A stretch of DNA of 64,000 nt from contig NC_013407.1 of NCBI RefSeq assembly GCF_000024625.1, forward strand, positions 124,001 to 188,000, written 5' to 3'. The notes under the pieces are model-generated. The model saw only the letters and a program-made list of their open reading frames with translations, did no database searches and was not told where the DNA came from. This DNA comes from Methanocaldococcus vulcanius M7 (GTDB taxonomy: Archaea > AGJL01 > Methanococci > Methanococcales > Methanocaldococcaceae). Shown in pieces: positions 26,415 through 37,089 of this stretch; the stretch's first letter is position 1; the number at the start of each line of letters is the position of its first letter. Made by a program: the position numbers and the translations under genes.

Positions 26415-27749
26415 ATGGTAAAGTATAAAGACACAATAAACCTATACGACGAAAAAGGAAACTTGGTAGAGGAGAACGTTCCATTAGAGGCAGTAAGTCC
26501 ATTATATAACCCAACAATTCAAAAGTTGGTAAAAGACGTTAAGAGGACAGTAGCAGTTAACTTAGCAGGTATCGAGAACGCTTTAAGAACAGGAGCTGTT
26601 GGCGGAAAAGGTTGCATGATCAGAGGAAGAGAGTTGGATTTACCAATCGTAGAGAATGCTGAAACAGTCGCTGAGTATGTTGAAAAAGTTATCAAAGTTT
26701 CTGATGATGACGATACATCAATTAAATTAATCAACGATGGAAAACAGATGGCAGTTCAAATTCCATCAAAAAGATTAGATGTTGCAGCAGAATACTCTGT
26801 TTCTGTTTTAGTTACAGCTCAGGCATTAAAAGAAGCAATAATAAGAACATTTGACGTTGATTTATTTGACGCTCCAATGGTTCACGCAGCTATTATCGGA
26901 GGTTATCCACACGAAGTAGCAATGAAAGGATCAAACATCGCTGCTTTATTAGGTAATCCATTATCATTGGAAGGACCAGGTTATGCATTAAGAAACATTA
27001 TGGCAAACCACTTCGTTGCTTGTACAAAGAAAAATGTTATGAACGCTGTTGCATTCGCTTCAATTATGGAACAAACAGCAATGTTTGAAATGGGAGATGC
27101 TGTCGGATTATTTGAAAGAATGCACTTATTGGGCTTAGCATACCAAGGTTTAAATGCAGACAACTTAGTAATTGACTTAGTTAAAGCAAACGGTAAAAAT
27201 GGAACAGTAGGGACCGTTGTTGCTTCAACAGTTGAAAGAGCATTAGAAGATGGAGTAATTAAAGAAGATAAAACACTACCATCCGGATTTACCTTATATA
27301 AGCCAGTTGACGTTGCTAAGTGGAACGCTTATGCAGCAGCTGGTTTAGTTGCAGCAGCAATTGTAAACTGTGGGGCTGCAAGAGCAGCACAGAACATTGC
27401 ATCAACAATCTTATACTACAACGACATCTTAGAATACGAAACTGGACTGCCAGGAGTTGACTTCGGTAGATGTGAAGGTACAGCAGTTGGGTTCTCATTC
27501 TTCTCACACTCAATCTACGGAGGAGGAGGGCCAGGTATCTTCAACGGAAACCACATCGTTACAAGGCACTCAAAAGGATTCGCTATCCCACCAGTTGCAG
27601 CAGCAATGTGTTTAGACGCTGGAACACAGATGTTCTCACCTGAAAAAACATCAGCATTAGTCGGAACCGTTTTCAGTGCAATTGATGAGTTTAGAGAACC
27701 ATTGAAATATGTTATAAAAGGAGCATTAGAAGTTAAAGATAAAATCTAA
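26415..27749 (+). CDS. mcrB: Methyl-coenzyme M reductase beta subunit
   Basis: The 444-residue beta subunit of the (alpha-beta-gamma)2 enzyme makes methane from methyl-CoM and CoB. It begins [16 protein letters not shown] and has [20 protein letters not shown] and [12 protein letters not shown] near the active site. GGAGTGAT precedes the ATG at 26415. The open frame reaches to 26328, but that extension lacks family similarity. Codons favour C-ending forms (AAC, ATC, TTC), as expected for a very abundant protein. It is first in the mcrBDCGA operon. Confidence 0.98.
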   Translation: MVKYKDTINLYDEKGNLVEENVPLEAVSPLYNPTIQKLVKDVKRTVAVNLAGIENALRTGAVGGKGCMIRGRELDLPIVENAETVAEYVEKVIKVSDDDDTSIKLINDGKQMAVQIPSKRLDVAAEYSVSVLVTAQALKEAIIRTFDVDLFDAPMVHAAIIGGYPHEVAMKGSNIAALLGNPLSLEGPGYALRNIMANHFVACTKKNVMNAVAFASIMEQTAMFEMGDAVGLFERMHLLGLAYQGLNADNLVIDLVKANGKNGTVGTVVASTVERALEDGVIKEDKTLPSGFTLYKPVDVAKWNAYAAAGLVAAAIVNCGAARAAQNIASTILYYNDILEYETGLPGVDFGRCEGTAVGFSFFSHSIYGGGGPGIFNGNHIVTRHSKGFAIPPVAAAMCLDAGTQMFSPEKTSALVGTVFSAIDEFREPLKYVIKGALEVKDKI

Positions 27750-27768
27750 AATAATTAAGTGATTACTT

Positions 27769-28257
27769 ATGATTGAAGTTGAGATCTTCCCTCACAGATA
27801 TTTAAAAGCATCCACAACTGAAAAATTTCTTAATAAAATCTACGATTTAAAGACCGTGGAGAGAGTTGTGATCCACGGTCAACCTCTTCCCAAAGTTGTG
27901 AATTACGGGCCTGCAAGAGGAACACCAGTAAATCACACTGAAAGAAAAATAATAAACGTCAAAGGAGTTCCAGTAGAATTAACAGTGATGGCAGGAAGAT
28001 TTTGGATTACACTAAGTGATGACAGTGAACTGGACAAATTAGATGAAATATGTAAAGAACTCTTCCCATTTGGATACAATCTAAGAGTTGGAAAATTCTT
28101 GAAGGATAGACCAACAGTTACTGATTATATAAAATATGGAGAAGATGGGGTATTCCTAATAAATGAAATGGATAGACGATTAATAGGAATGGTTGATCCA
28201 AGAAGTAGAATGGCAACCTCAGTTACAGTAGTAGAAAAAGAGGATAAAGAGGAATAA
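27769..28257 (+). CDS. mcrD: Methyl-coenzyme M reductase operon protein D
   Basis: The 162-residue McrD is not part of the final enzyme. It binds the apo-enzyme and is thought to help assembly or cofactor F430 insertion. Family features are [20 protein letters not shown] at the start and [15 protein letters not shown]. It lies 19 bases after mcrB and its stop abuts mcrC. Confidence 0.95.
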   Translation: MIEVEIFPHRYLKASTTEKFLNKIYDLKTVERVVIHGQPLPKVVNYGPARGTPVNHTERKIINVKGVPVELTVMAGRFWITLSDDSELDKLDEICKELFPFGYNLRVGKFLKDRPTVTDYIKYGEDGVFLINEMDRRLIGMVDPRSRMATSVTVVEKEDKEE

Positions 28258-28258
28258 T

Positions 28259-28861
28259 ATGCCAGTAGGAAGAAGAGAACAAATCGTGGATTGTAGATCA
28301 GTGATGGGTTTAGGAGAGGGAGGAGGATTGGCACAGAGAGGGACATTTGCAGAGGCGTTAAGAAATGATGTCGTGGTTGTAGCAATGTCTCCAGGTAGGA
28401 GGCATATAACAAAACCTGTCTGTGAAATAACTTATGGTATAAGAGAAGCAGGAATTCAAACCAGTGTCTTGGTCTTAAATGCAGGATCTGGAATACCACA
28501 TGATGCTCCAAGAGGAGCTTTAGGTTCAACATTTGGGATCAAGCCAGAAGAAGCAGAGCAGATAAACAGGCACAAACTCTGTGTCGTTCACTTCGGAAAC
28601 GTTATCAGCCACATCGTCTACAAGGCAGGACTCCTACTTAAATACGTGGAAATTCCTACCATTATTGTCTGTCAAGCCCCCGTAGATATGGAAGATCTCG
28701 CAAAGTATGGTGTGAAAACAAGAGATGTCATGCCATTAGAACCAAAAACCAAAGGAACAGTTGTGGATATAGTAACCGGAGTAGTAAGGGGCGAATCATG
28801 CCCTCAGACGAAAATAGATGAAGTTATTAAAAAAATAAAACTCCACTTAAACTTAAATTGA
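28259..28861 (+). CDS. mcrC: McrC, MCR activation component
   Basis: The 200-residue protein has [17 protein letters not shown] and the [12 protein letters not shown]-like block ([12 protein letters not shown]). McrC was found in the A3a complex that activates MCR by reducing its nickel tetrapyrrole. Its start codon is 1 base after the mcrD stop, so translation is probably coupled. It is placed before mcrG, as usual in class I methanogens. Confidence 0.95.
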   Translation: MPVGRREQIVDCRSVMGLGEGGGLAQRGTFAEALRNDVVVVAMSPGRRHITKPVCEITYGIREAGIQTSVLVLNAGSGIPHDAPRGALGSTFGIKPEEAEQINRHKLCVVHFGNVISHIVYKAGLLLKYVEIPTIIVCQAPVDMEDLAKYGVKTRDVMPLEPKTKGTVVDIVTGVVRGESCPQTKIDEVIKKIKLHLNLN

Positions 28862-28870
28862 GGTGATTAT

Positions 28871-29653
28871 ATGGCATACGAGCCACAGTTTTACCCTGGG
28901 CAAACAAAAATAGCTCAAAATAGAAGAGATCACATGAATCCAGACGTTCAGTTAGAAAAGTTAAGAGATATTCCAGATGATGATATTGTTAAGATAATGG
29001 GACACAGACAACCAGGAGAGGACTATAAAACAGTTCACCCACCATTGGATGAGATGGATTTACCAGAGGACTATGTAAGGGACTTAGTTGAGCCAATAAA
29101 TGGGGCTAAGGAAGGACACAGAATTAGATACATCCAGTTCGCTGATTCAATGTATTTCGCTCCAGCTCAGCCATACGATAGAGCAAGAACATATATGTGG
29201 AGATTTAGAGGAGTAGATACTGGAACATTATCAGGAAGACAAGTTATTGAAATGAGAGAAAGTGATTTAGAAGCATTATCTAAAAACTTCTTAATTGATA
29301 CTGCTTTCTACGATCCTGCAAGAATTGGTATCAGAGGAGCTACTGTCCACGGACACTCGTTAAGGTTAGATGAAAACGGTTTAATGTTCGATGCTCTCCA
29401 AAGATACGTTTATGATGAAAAGACAGGACACGTTTTATATGTTAAAGATCAAGTTGGAAGACCTTTGGATGAACCAGTAGATGTCGGAGAACCATTACCA
29501 GAAGAAAAATTAAAAGAAATTACAACCATCTATAGAATTGATGGAGTTCCAATGAGAGATGATGAAGAGTTATTGATAGTTGTTAAGAGAATCCACAGAG
29601 CAAGAACCTTAGGAGGATTCATTCCAGTAGAAGATGTCTTTGAAAAACTCTAA
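28871..29653 (+). CDS. mcrG: Methyl-coenzyme M reductase gamma subunit
   Basis: The 260-residue gamma subunit starts AYEPQFYPGQTKIAQNRR. It carries the conserved DDIVKIMGHRQPGEDYKTVHPPLDEMD and RGATVHGHSLRLDENG regions that line the F430 channel. GAGGTGATTAT precedes the ATG. Confidence 0.98.
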   Translation: MAYEPQFYPGQTKIAQNRRDHMNPDVQLEKLRDIPDDDIVKIMGHRQPGEDYKTVHPPLDEMDLPEDYVRDLVEPINGAKEGHRIRYIQFADSMYFAPAQPYDRARTYMWRFRGVDTGTLSGRQVIEMRESDLEALSKNFLIDTAFYDPARIGIRGATVHGHSLRLDENGLMFDALQRYVYDEKTGHVLYVKDQVGRPLDEPVDVGEPLPEEKLKEITTIYRIDGVPMRDDEELLIVVKRIHRARTLGGFIPVEDVFEKL

Positions 29654-29771
29654 AAACTCTTCCTCTATACATAATAACTTTTAACCTTTTAAACTAAATC
29701 AAAAAAACTTAATTACAAAAATTATTACAAACAGATTAAAATATTAAAAATTCCTCGCAGAGGTGAGTTAG

Positions 29772-31433
29772 ATGGATGCTGAGAAAAGATTATTCTTAAA
29801 GGCATTAAAAGAAAAATTCGAAGAAGATCCAAGAGAAAAATACACTAAATTCTATGTCTTTGGTGGATGGAGACAGTCAGCAAGAAAAAGAGAATTCGTT
29901 GAAGCAGCACAAAAATTAATTGAGAAAAGAGGAGGAATTCCATTCTACAACCCAGATATTGGGGTTCCATTAGGGCAGAGAAAATTAATGCCTTACAAGG
30001 TCTCAAACACAGATGCAATTGTTGAAGGAGATGATCTACACTTCATGAACAACGCTGCAATGCAGCAGTTCTGGGACGATATAAGAAGAACAGTTATTGT
30101 TGGGATGGATACAGCTCACGCTGTTCTTGAAAAGAGGTTGGGAGTAGAGGTTACTCCAGAGACAATTAACGAATACATGGAAACAATAAACCACGCTCTC
30201 CCAGGAGGGGCAGTTGTTCAGGAGCACATGGTTGAGGTTCACCCAGCATTGGTTTGGGACTGTTATGCTAAGATCTTTACAGGAGACGATGAGTTAGCTG
30301 ATGAAATTGACAAGAGATTCTTAATTGACATAAACAAGTTGTTCCCAGAAGAGCAAGCAGAACAAATTAAAAAAGCAATTGGTAAGAGGACATACCAAGT
30401 TTCAAGAGTTCCAACATTAGTCGGAAGAGTTTGTGATGGGGGAACAATAGCAAGATGGAGTGCTATGCAGATTGGGATGAGTTTCATTACCGCTTATAAG
30501 TTGTGTGCAGGAGAGGCAGCAATTGCTGACTTCTCATACGCTGCAAAACACGCAGATGTCATTCAAATGGCTTCATTCTTACCTGCAAGAAGAGCAAGAG
30601 GGCCAAATGAACCAGGAGGAATGTTCTTTGGTATATTGGCAGATGTCGTTCAAACAACAAGGGTCTCAGATGATCCAGTTGAGCAATCATTAGAGGTTGT
30701 TGCTTCAGGGGCTATGCTCTATGACCAAATCTGGTTAGGAAGTTATATGTCTGGAGGGGTTGGATTCACTCAGTATGCAACTGCTTCATACACCGATGAC
30801 ATATTGGATGATTTCTCCTACTATGGTTATGACTACATAACTAAAAAATACGGAGGATGCAACAGCGTAAAACCAACAATGGATGTTGTTGAGGATATAG
30901 CAACCGAGGTAACACTCTACGCATTAGAGCAGTACGATACCTTCCCTGCATTGTTAGAGGATCACTTTGGAGGGTCTCAAAGAGCTGCGGTTACAGCAGC
31001 AGCATCTGGTATCTCAGTAGCATTGGCAACAGGAAACTCAAACGCTGGAGTTAACGGATGGTATTTAAGCCAAATATTACACAAAGAATACCACAGCAGA
31101 TTAGGATTCTATGGTTATGATTTACAGGATCAGTGTGGAGCTGCAAACTCGCTCTCATTTAGAAACGATGAAGGTTCACCGTTGGAGTTAAGAGGGCCAA
31201 ACTATCCAAACTATGCAATGAACGTCGGTCACCAAGGAGAGTATGCAGGAATTACACAGGCAGCACACTCAGCAAGAGGAGATGCTTTCGCACTTAACCC
31301 ATTAATTAAGGTTGCATTTGCAGATCCTTCATTGATCTTTGATTTCAGATACCCAAGAAAAGAGTTTGCAAGAGGTGCTTTAAGAGAGTTCGAGCCAGCT
31401 GGAGAAAGAGATCCAATTATTCCTGCACACTAA
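29772..31433 (+). CDS. mcrA: Methyl-coenzyme M reductase alpha subunit
   Basis: The 553-residue catalytic subunit carries the modification sites known from Methanothermobacter, all conserved with an offset of +3. His260 (AKHADV) is N-methylated in that species. Arg274 (LPARRARGP) is the C5-methyl-Arg site made by Mmp10. Gln403 (GGSQRAAV) is the 2-methyl-Gln site. Gly448 (GFYGYDL) is the thioglycine site. Cys455 (LQDQCGAAN) is the S-methyl-Cys site. The residues are seen directly; the modifications themselves are expected, not visible. GAGGTGAG precedes the ATG. The 118-base gap after mcrG holds no gene. Confidence 0.99.
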   Translation: MDAEKRLFLKALKEKFEEDPREKYTKFYVFGGWRQSARKREFVEAAQKLIEKRGGIPFYNPDIGVPLGQRKLMPYKVSNTDAIVEGDDLHFMNNAAMQQFWDDIRRTVIVGMDTAHAVLEKRLGVEVTPETINEYMETINHALPGGAVVQEHMVEVHPALVWDCYAKIFTGDDELADEIDKRFLIDINKLFPEEQAEQIKKAIGKRTYQVSRVPTLVGRVCDGGTIARWSAMQIGMSFITAYKLCAGEAAIADFSYAAKHADVIQMASFLPARRARGPNEPGGMFFGILADVVQTTRVSDDPVEQSLEVVASGAMLYDQIWLGSYMSGGVGFTQYATASYTDDILDDFSYYGYDYITKKYGGCNSVKPTMDVVEDIATEVTLYALEQYDTFPALLEDHFGGSQRAAVTAAASGISVALATGNSNAGVNGWYLSQILHKEYHSRLGFYGYDLQDQCGAANSLSFRNDEGSPLELRGPNYPNYAMNVGHQGEYAGITQAAHSARGDAFALNPLIKVAFADPSLIFDFRYPRKEFARGALREFEPAGERDPIIPAH

Positions 31434-31663
31434 ACTCATAACAATATTATATATTTTTCAAACGTTAATTTTTAATTTTTTATTATAATGTCATTGTTAA
31501 GCATATTGAAACATTAACGTTTAACTCAAAAATGGTAATAAAAAGTAGATCAACAAAATTAAGAAAAAAATTAGCGTTATTTTTTATGTCTTTATAGATA
31601 TCCAATAACTAAAAAAAAGTTAAATAGAAATTAAGTGAATTTTAACAAAATCAAATAGAAAAC

Positions 31664-31673
31664 CTTATATATC
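31664..31673 (+). promoter_or_regulatory. TATA box of the mtr operon
   Basis: GAAAACCTTATATATCTACC at about 31658-31677 fits a TATA box, with transcription from about 31697, 20 bases before mtrE. T runs at 31451-31484 upstream may end mcr transcription. Confidence 0.5.
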
Positions 31674-31716
31674 TACCTAATAGAAAAGTAAATCTTATGT
31701 AGTATGAGGTGATATG

Positions 31717-32628
31717 ATGGACACAACATTAATAGCTCTGGGAGCACTCGCTTTAAGTGGAGCATTGGCAACAGTTGCAGGTTGTGCCGAGGATGCAGAA
31801 TCAGATGTAGGTTCTCAATCAAACCCAAACTCACAGGTTCAGTTAGCACCGCAGATGGGTAATATCCACAGATACTATAACAAGGCAATATCCGGAGAGC
31901 CCGTTTCATATGGATTGTTTGTTGCGGTAGCAGGATCTATTGCATACGCTTTAATACAGGCAGGCATAAACCCAATACTGGCTATAATACTGGGAGCAGG
32001 AGCTGCGGCTTTTGTTCATGGTGCATATGCGGTTTCAGCATACTTGGGAAGAATTGTTGGTCAATCAAAAAACTTCGGTCAGCCAGTTTACTGGGACGTT
32101 GTAATGAGCCATTTGGGCCCAATTGTTGGACATGGTTTTATTGCTGTTTTTTGTATGGTTTTAATGGCATACTTAGCAAATACATTATTAGGAGATCCGT
32201 TCCCGTTACCATTGATAGCATTTATATTTGGTATTACTGTTGGGGCAATTGGTTCCTCAACAGGAGACGTTCACTATGGTGCTGAAAGAGAGTATCAAAA
32301 GTATCCATTTGGAGGAGGAGTTCCAGTTGCTAACCATGGAGATATTGATGTTGAAGCGGATTATGGTATAAGAAATAGCATGGATTCTTCATACTTCTGT
32401 GTAAGAGTAGGTAGCGTTTTGACAGGATTATGTTTTGGTTTGATCGTTTTCTTAGACGGATGGAGAGGTGTCTTGGGTAATATATTAGGAGGATTAAGCG
32501 GAGGAAGTGCAATAAATGCTTCAATAATATCCATAGTTATAGGTTTGATAATCGTTGCTGCAATGGCTATAATAAACAGAAAGATTGAGGTATTTGCAAG
32601 AAACAAGTTTGGACCATACACAAAATAA
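31717..32628 (+). CDS. mtrE: Methyl-H4MPT:CoM methyltransferase subunit E
   Basis: This is one of three large integral membrane subunits of the sodium-pumping Mtr complex. It begins MDTTLIALGALALSGA and includes CAEDAESDVGSQSNPNSQVQ and GSSTGDVHYGAEREYQKYPF, which are strongly conserved. About six membrane segments are predicted. Tandem ATGs occur at 31714 and 31717. The second has better spacing from AGGTGA and matches the family start. Confidence 0.97.
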   Translation: MDTTLIALGALALSGALATVAGCAEDAESDVGSQSNPNSQVQLAPQMGNIHRYYNKAISGEPVSYGLFVAVAGSIAYALIQAGINPILAIILGAGAAAFVHGAYAVSAYLGRIVGQSKNFGQPVYWDVVMSHLGPIVGHGFIAVFCMVLMAYLANTLLGDPFPLPLIAFIFGITVGAIGSSTGDVHYGAEREYQKYPFGGGVPVANHGDIDVEADYGIRNSMDSSYFCVRVGSVLTGLCFGLIVFLDGWRGVLGNILGGLSGGSAINASIISIVIGLIIVAAMAIINRKIEVFARNKFGPYTK

Positions 32629-32667
32629 AAAATTAACTCATTTAAAAGTTTGTAAAAAGGTGATGAT

Positions 32668-33360
32668 ATGGATGCAATTAGTGCGATTATTCCATTGATT
32701 GAAATAACAGCGGCAGGAGCAATAATTAACGCAAGCGTTCACTTCATCCCTGTCGGAGGAGCTCCAGCGGCTATGGCTACATCAACAGGGGTCGGGACAG
32801 GAACAACTCAGTTAGCAGCAGGAGCAGGTTTTACTGGATTGTTAGGAGCTGCGGTAATGTCTGCTACTGTTGGTCTTTCTCCGATTGGGATGACGTTAAT
32901 CATGATCTCTGGAGCAATTAGTTCTATGATCATGCTTGGAGTTACTATGTTGATAGGTCAGTTGATCTATGTGTTTGGAGTTGGAGTAGTTCCTGCAGCA
33001 GATAAGTGTGAAATCGATCCAATAACCAAAGATCCACAGAAGCCATATGTTACTCCAGGAACCACTGGGCATGGGATCCCAACTGTTTGTTTTATTAGTG
33101 GATTGATAGGAGCTGCATTAGGAGGAATTGGAGGGGCTTTGGCATACATTGCTTTGAGAAAACTTGGTTTAGAACCAGGAGTTGCAGGAATGTTAGCGGT
33201 TGGATTTTTCTTTATAAATGCGGTTATTGCATCATATAACATCGGAGGAACTATTGAAGGATTCCACGATCCAAAGTTCAAAAAACTTCCAAATGGAGTT
33301 ATTGCATCAACAATAGCATCTATATTGTTTGGAATAATATCTGTCTTGATGGTATTATAA
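32668..33360 (+). CDS. mtrD: Methyl-H4MPT:CoM methyltransferase subunit D
   Basis: The 230-residue integral membrane subunit has about six hydrophobic helices separated by the conserved loop [20 protein letters not shown]. It is thought to form part of the sodium path with MtrC and MtrE. GGTGATGAT precedes the ATG. Confidence 0.97.
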   Translation: MDAISAIIPLIEITAAGAIINASVHFIPVGGAPAAMATSTGVGTGTTQLAAGAGFTGLLGAAVMSATVGLSPIGMTLIMISGAISSMIMLGVTMLIGQLIYVFGVGVVPAADKCEIDPITKDPQKPYVTPGTTGHGIPTVCFISGLIGAALGGIGGALAYIALRKLGLEPGVAGMLAVGFFFINAVIASYNIGGTIEGFHDPKFKKLPNGVIASTIASILFGIISVLMVL

Positions 33361-33414
33361 AAATAAAAAATTAAAAAATAAAAAATTTGATTCAAGTTTG
33401 GAAGGTGATTAATC

Positions 33415-34215
33415 ATGTCACATGGCGGAGGAGGACATGCATCTGAACTTTATCCTGAAGAGCAGATCTTTGCCGTAGGTATTGCATTAGCATTTATTGG
33501 TTGTTATTTAGCAAACTTTTTAGCCCCATATGGTTTGGGTATGTTGTTAGGTGGATTATTTGCTTCTGCTGCATGTGTTGCAGGGGCAAACACGGTTAGA
33601 AAGGTAGCTGCTTATGGTTTAGGGACAGGGGTTCCATCTATTGGTATGGTCAGTTTAGGTATGGGGACATTAGCAGCGGTTGCTGGAATTTTAATCCCTG
33701 ACTACTTTAACTTGCCTTATTTAGTAGCTCCTGTAATAACACTCATTGTTTCAGCAGTTATTGGATATGTCGTTGGAAAATTAACTGTAAATCCTGTAGG
33801 TATGAAGATTCCAATTATGGTTAGGAGTATGACATTCCTTTCGATAGCAGGAGCAATGGCATTATTGGGCTTCACAATTGCATATGTTGGAAGTATGGAG
33901 CCAAGAGCGTATATTGATGGAGCATTGAATAACGGATTAATGGCTTTGGCATTTATTGCAGCAGGTATGGCTATATTACACCCATTTAACGCATGTTTAG
34001 GGCCTAATGAAAGCCATAAAAGAACATTAACACTTGCAGTTGCATGTGGTTTATTGACATGGTTTATCTTTTCAGCAGTAAGATTGGATCTCATATCAAT
34101 GATCGTTTCAATAGTGTTATGGGCAATTGTCTATGTGAAATTCGTTAAGATGTCGTTGAAGGATGCATGTGCAGTTTTACATGTTCCAGAAATTCCTAAG
34201 AAGGAAGAAGAATAA
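33415..34215 (+). CDS. mtrC: Methyl-H4MPT:CoM methyltransferase subunit C
   Basis: The 266-residue membrane subunit opens with [17 protein letters not shown] and has about seven membrane helices, ending in a short charged tail (EIPKKEEE). Family features include [31 protein letters not shown] precedes the ATG. Confidence 0.97.
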   Translation: MSHGGGGHASELYPEEQIFAVGIALAFIGCYLANFLAPYGLGMLLGGLFASAACVAGANTVRKVAAYGLGTGVPSIGMVSLGMGTLAAVAGILIPDYFNLPYLVAPVITLIVSAVIGYVVGKLTVNPVGMKIPIMVRSMTFLSIAGAMALLGFTIAYVGSMEPRAYIDGALNNGLMALAFIAAGMAILHPFNACLGPNESHKRTLTLAVACGLLTWFIFSAVRLDLISMIVSIVLWAIVYVKFVKMSLKDACAVLHVPEIPKKEEE

Positions 34216-34226
34216 GGTGAGAACAC

Positions 34227-34556
34227 ATGGCAACTTATGTATTTATTGATCTAAACATACCTCTGGTTTATAATGTTGAGACGGGGGTTATAACGAAAGG
34301 ATTTGGAGATATTCTTTATGTAGATGTTGCTCCAATTGAGGAACAGATTAAAAAGTTAGAAACACTCGTTGATGCATATGAACACTCGTTAGATCCAAGA
34401 TACCCTCCATTAAAGTCATTCCCGAATAGAGATGGTGTTTATGCAATGGCAGGGTATTTCAAGAGTGCATTCTTTGGATTTTGGATTGGTCTTGGAATAA
34501 TGGCATTATTGGCAATAATATTGGGAGTTAAAATATTATTTAAAACTTTGAGTTAA
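34227..34556 (+). CDS. mtrB: Methyl-H4MPT:CoM methyltransferase subunit B
   Basis: The 109-residue subunit has a soluble N-terminal part and one C-terminal membrane helix (about 80-103). The start ATYVFIDLNIPLVYNVETGVITKG and LETLVDAYEHSLDPR are typical. It lies 11 bases after mtrC with GGTGAGAAC in the gap. Confidence 0.95.
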   Translation: MATYVFIDLNIPLVYNVETGVITKGFGDILYVDVAPIEEQIKKLETLVDAYEHSLDPRYPPLKSFPNRDGVYAMAGYFKSAFFGFWIGLGIMALLAIILGVKILFKTLS

Positions 34557-34587
34557 AATATCATTTAAAACTTTTTAGGTGGTTATT

Positions 34588-35313
34588 ATGGTTGAAAAAA
34601 GAGAACCAGCACCAGGATGGCCAATTGTCTCTGGAGAGTATGTTGTTGGAAATCCTGAAAGTTGTGTGGGAGTTGTAACATTAGGTTCCCACGGTTTGGA
34701 GCAGGCATGTATTGATGCAGGAGCAGCTATTGCAGGACCTTGCCACACTGAAAATTTAGGTATTGAAAAGGTTGTGGCAAACTATATCTCAAATCCAAAC
34801 ATCAGATTTATGATTCTCTGTGGATCAGAGGTTCAGGGACATATAACTGGACAGTGTTTTAAAGCACTGTGGGAGAATGGTATTGGAGATGATGGAGGAA
34901 TTATCGGAGCTAAGGGAGCAATTCCTTTCCTTGAAAACGTGGGTAAAGATGCGGTTGAGAGATTCCAAAGACAAATTGTTGAGGTTGTTGATCTAATTGA
35001 TTGTGAGGATGTTGGAAAAATAACACAGGCAATAAAGGAATGTTTAAGCAAAGATCCTGGAGCTATTGATGAAGATCCATTTATTATTCAACTTGAAGGT
35101 GGAAAAGGAGGAGAAGAGGAAGAAGAGGGAGTTATAAAACCAATAACCCCAGAGATGGCAATTGTTGAGAGTAGAATAAGATTGATAGGAAATGAGATGG
35201 CATATAATGGTCTTTTAGCTAAATGGCAGGCAGGTTATTACAACGGGAAGATTCAGGGAATTGCTACTGGATTGTTTCTAATGCTGTTGATAATGGGAAT
35301 ACTAATGTTCTAA
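34588..35313 (+). CDS. mtrA: Methyl-H4MPT:CoM methyltransferase subunit A, corrinoid protein
   Basis: MtrA carries the cobamide that shuttles the methyl group. His85 in [10 protein letters not shown] matches the axial cobalt ligand. [17 protein letters not shown] is the conserved start. The Glu-rich linker (GGEEEEEGV) leads to a C-terminal membrane anchor (about 220-241). The frame opens at a GTG at 34579, but AGGTGGTTATT points to the ATG at 34588. Confidence 0.97.
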   Translation: MVEKREPAPGWPIVSGEYVVGNPESCVGVVTLGSHGLEQACIDAGAAIAGPCHTENLGIEKVVANYISNPNIRFMILCGSEVQGHITGQCFKALWENGIGDDGGIIGAKGAIPFLENVGKDAVERFQRQIVEVVDLIDCEDVGKITQAIKECLSKDPGAIDEDPFIIQLEGGKGGEEEEEGVIKPITPEMAIVESRIRLIGNEMAYNGLLAKWQAGYYNGKIQGIATGLFLMLLIMGILMF

Positions 35314-35373
35314 TAAAAAATTAAAAATAAAATGGGATGAAATTATATTAATTTTATTTAAAAAGGTGAGAAA

Positions 35374-35580
35374 ATGGGTGTTGAGGTCTCTAACAAGCCA
35401 AACATCTCTTCAATACAGAGTTATATAGATGATTTAGAGTATAAAGTTGGATTAATAACAAGAAACAGGGGTCTTGAAAGCGGAGTAGAGTCGGCTGGAA
35501 CTAAGGGGCTGATAATAGGAGCAGTTTCAGCAGTGGTTATGATGGGAATTCCACTTGCTTTATACTTCTTAATGAAATAA
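35374..35580 (+). CDS. mtrF: Methyl-H4MPT:CoM methyltransferase subunit F
   Basis: The 68-residue protein has an amphipathic N-terminal half ([24 protein letters not shown]) and one membrane helix (about 48-67). The N-terminal part resembles the linker of MtrA, as in other class I methanogens. AGGTGAGAAA precedes the ATG. Confidence 0.92.
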   Translation: MGVEVSNKPNISSIQSYIDDLEYKVGLITRNRGLESGVESAGTKGLIIGAVSAVVMMGIPLALYFLMK

Positions 35581-35640
35581 ACCAAGATAATAAAACGAAA
35601 AGTGAAAAATAAAATGACTCATGTCTTGAGGTGAATTTAA

Positions 35641-35895
35641 ATGGCAGATGATGAAAAATTGCCACAGGTAATAATGGATCCTGCTGATTACGAAGCATTA
35701 AAAAAGAGATTAGATGAATTAGAAAGAAAGGTTGAAAACACAAATGCTGAACTCTTCCAGATGGCGGGGAAGAAAGTTGGAAGAGATGTCGGTATCTTGT
35801 ATGGTTTGGTTATTGGGATCATTTTATCGTCTATCCTTCCAGCATTGGTAAAGATAATTCAAATACTCACTTTAAAAATAACTATTCAGCACTAA
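35641..35895 (+). CDS. mtrG: Methyl-H4MPT:CoM methyltransferase subunit G
   Basis: The 84-residue subunit contains a short coiled coil (YEALKKRLDELERKVENTNAE) and one C-terminal membrane helix (about 50-70), followed by a tail slightly longer than usual (KIIQILTLKITIQH). Position between mtrF and mtrH supports the call. GAGGTGAATTTAA precedes the ATG. Confidence 0.93.
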   Translation: MADDEKLPQVIMDPADYEALKKRLDELERKVENTNAELFQMAGKKVGRDVGILYGLVIGIILSSILPALVKIIQILTLKITIQH

Positions 35896-35984
35896 ATACC
35901 AAAACAATAAAAACCGAAACTTAAAAAACAAAAAATCAAATAAAAATAAAAAATAAAAAATTATAAATGCTGAGGTGAGAAGTT

Positions 35985-36944
35985 ATGTTTAAATTTGACA
36001 GAGAGCAGCACGTATTCGAAATTGCAGGAAGAAAAATTGGAGGTCAGCCAGGAGAGTATCCAACAGCTTTAGCAGGAACTATATTCTATGCAAGACACAA
36101 GATCGTTGAGGATGAAAGGAAGGGAATTTTCGATAAGGCAGCTGCTGAGGATCTAATAAACAAGCAGGCAGAGATGGAAGATATAACTGGAAACCCTGCA
36201 TTGGTTCAGGTATTTGGGGGAACCCCAGAGGCTTTAGTTAATTATATTGACTTTGTTGCTGAAGTTTGGGATGGGCCAATGTTATTGGACTCTACATCAG
36301 GAGAAGCAAGGATGGCTGCTGCAAAGAGAGCAACTGAAGCAGGGTATGCTAATCAATGCATTTACAATTCTATTAACGTTTCCATTGATGAGCAAGAATA
36401 TCAGGTTTTAGTTGAGAGCGATTTAGAAGCATCAATCGTTTTATGTTTCGATCCAATGGATCCAACTGTTGAAGGTAAGATAAACGTTTTGACAAATGGT
36501 GGAAAGACAGCAGATAAGGGAATGTTGGAATTAGCTGAAAAAGCAGGTATTAAATATCCTTTAATCGATACTGCGGTTACTCCATTAGGTAATGGTGCAG
36601 GAGCCGCTGTCAGGGCATCATTTGCCGTTAAAGCGTTATTTGGATATCCAGTAGGTAGCGGTATTCATAATATCCCCTCAGCTTGGGATTGGTTAAGGGA
36701 GTTTAGAAAGCAGTTAAGAGAAGCAGGAGAGAAACAAAAGGCAAAAGATATTCACCACGTTTGTGATATTGGAGCAAACTTGGTTCAAGTTATGGCTTCA
36801 GGAGACTTTGTCCTTTATGGACCAATTGACAATTCATATATGACATTTCCAGCAGTTGCAATGGTTGATGCAATTATTGCAGAGGCAGCGAAAGAATTAG
36901 GAATCGAGCCAATTGACGAACATCCATTCAAGAAGTTAGTATAA
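35985..36944 (+). CDS. mtrH: Methyl-H4MPT:CoM methyltransferase subunit H
   Basis: The 319-residue soluble TIM-barrel subunit transfers the methyl group from methyl-tetrahydromethanopterin to the MtrA corrinoid. It contains GGQPGEYPTALAGTIFYARHKIV, LLDSTSGEARMAAA and HNIPSAWDWLREF. It is the last gene of the operon and is followed by a T-rich terminator. GAGGTGAGAAGTT precedes the ATG. Confidence 0.98.
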   Translation: MFKFDREQHVFEIAGRKIGGQPGEYPTALAGTIFYARHKIVEDERKGIFDKAAAEDLINKQAEMEDITGNPALVQVFGGTPEALVNYIDFVAEVWDGPMLLDSTSGEARMAAAKRATEAGYANQCIYNSINVSIDEQEYQVLVESDLEASIVLCFDPMDPTVEGKINVLTNGGKTADKGMLELAEKAGIKYPLIDTAVTPLGNGAGAAVRASFAVKALFGYPVGSGIHNIPSAWDWLREFRKQLREAGEKQKAKDIHHVCDIGANLVQVMASGDFVLYGPIDNSYMTFPAVAMVDAIIAEAAKELGIEPIDEHPFKKLV

Positions 36945-36947
36945 ATT

Positions 36948-36976
36948 ATTTTTCTTTTTTCTTTTTTATTTTTTTC
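36948..36976 (+). terminator. Oligo-T terminator after mtrH
   Basis: Four closely spaced T runs (5, 6, 6 and 7 T) begin 4 bases after the mtrH stop. This is the usual intrinsic stop signal in archaea and fits the end of the long operon. Confidence 0.6.
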
Positions 36977-37089
36977 TGGTTCTATATATGTAAATATTGG
37001 TATAATATACCTTCAAAAATAATATATATTTATGAATTTGATAAACATAATAAATATAAATAATATGAAAATAAAAACTTGTGGTTTTT

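Noticed and set aside
27316-28532. Open frames antisense to mcrB, mcrD and mcrC
   Set aside because: Leu/Ser/His-rich low-quality translations caused by the codon bias of highly expressed genes on the other strand.
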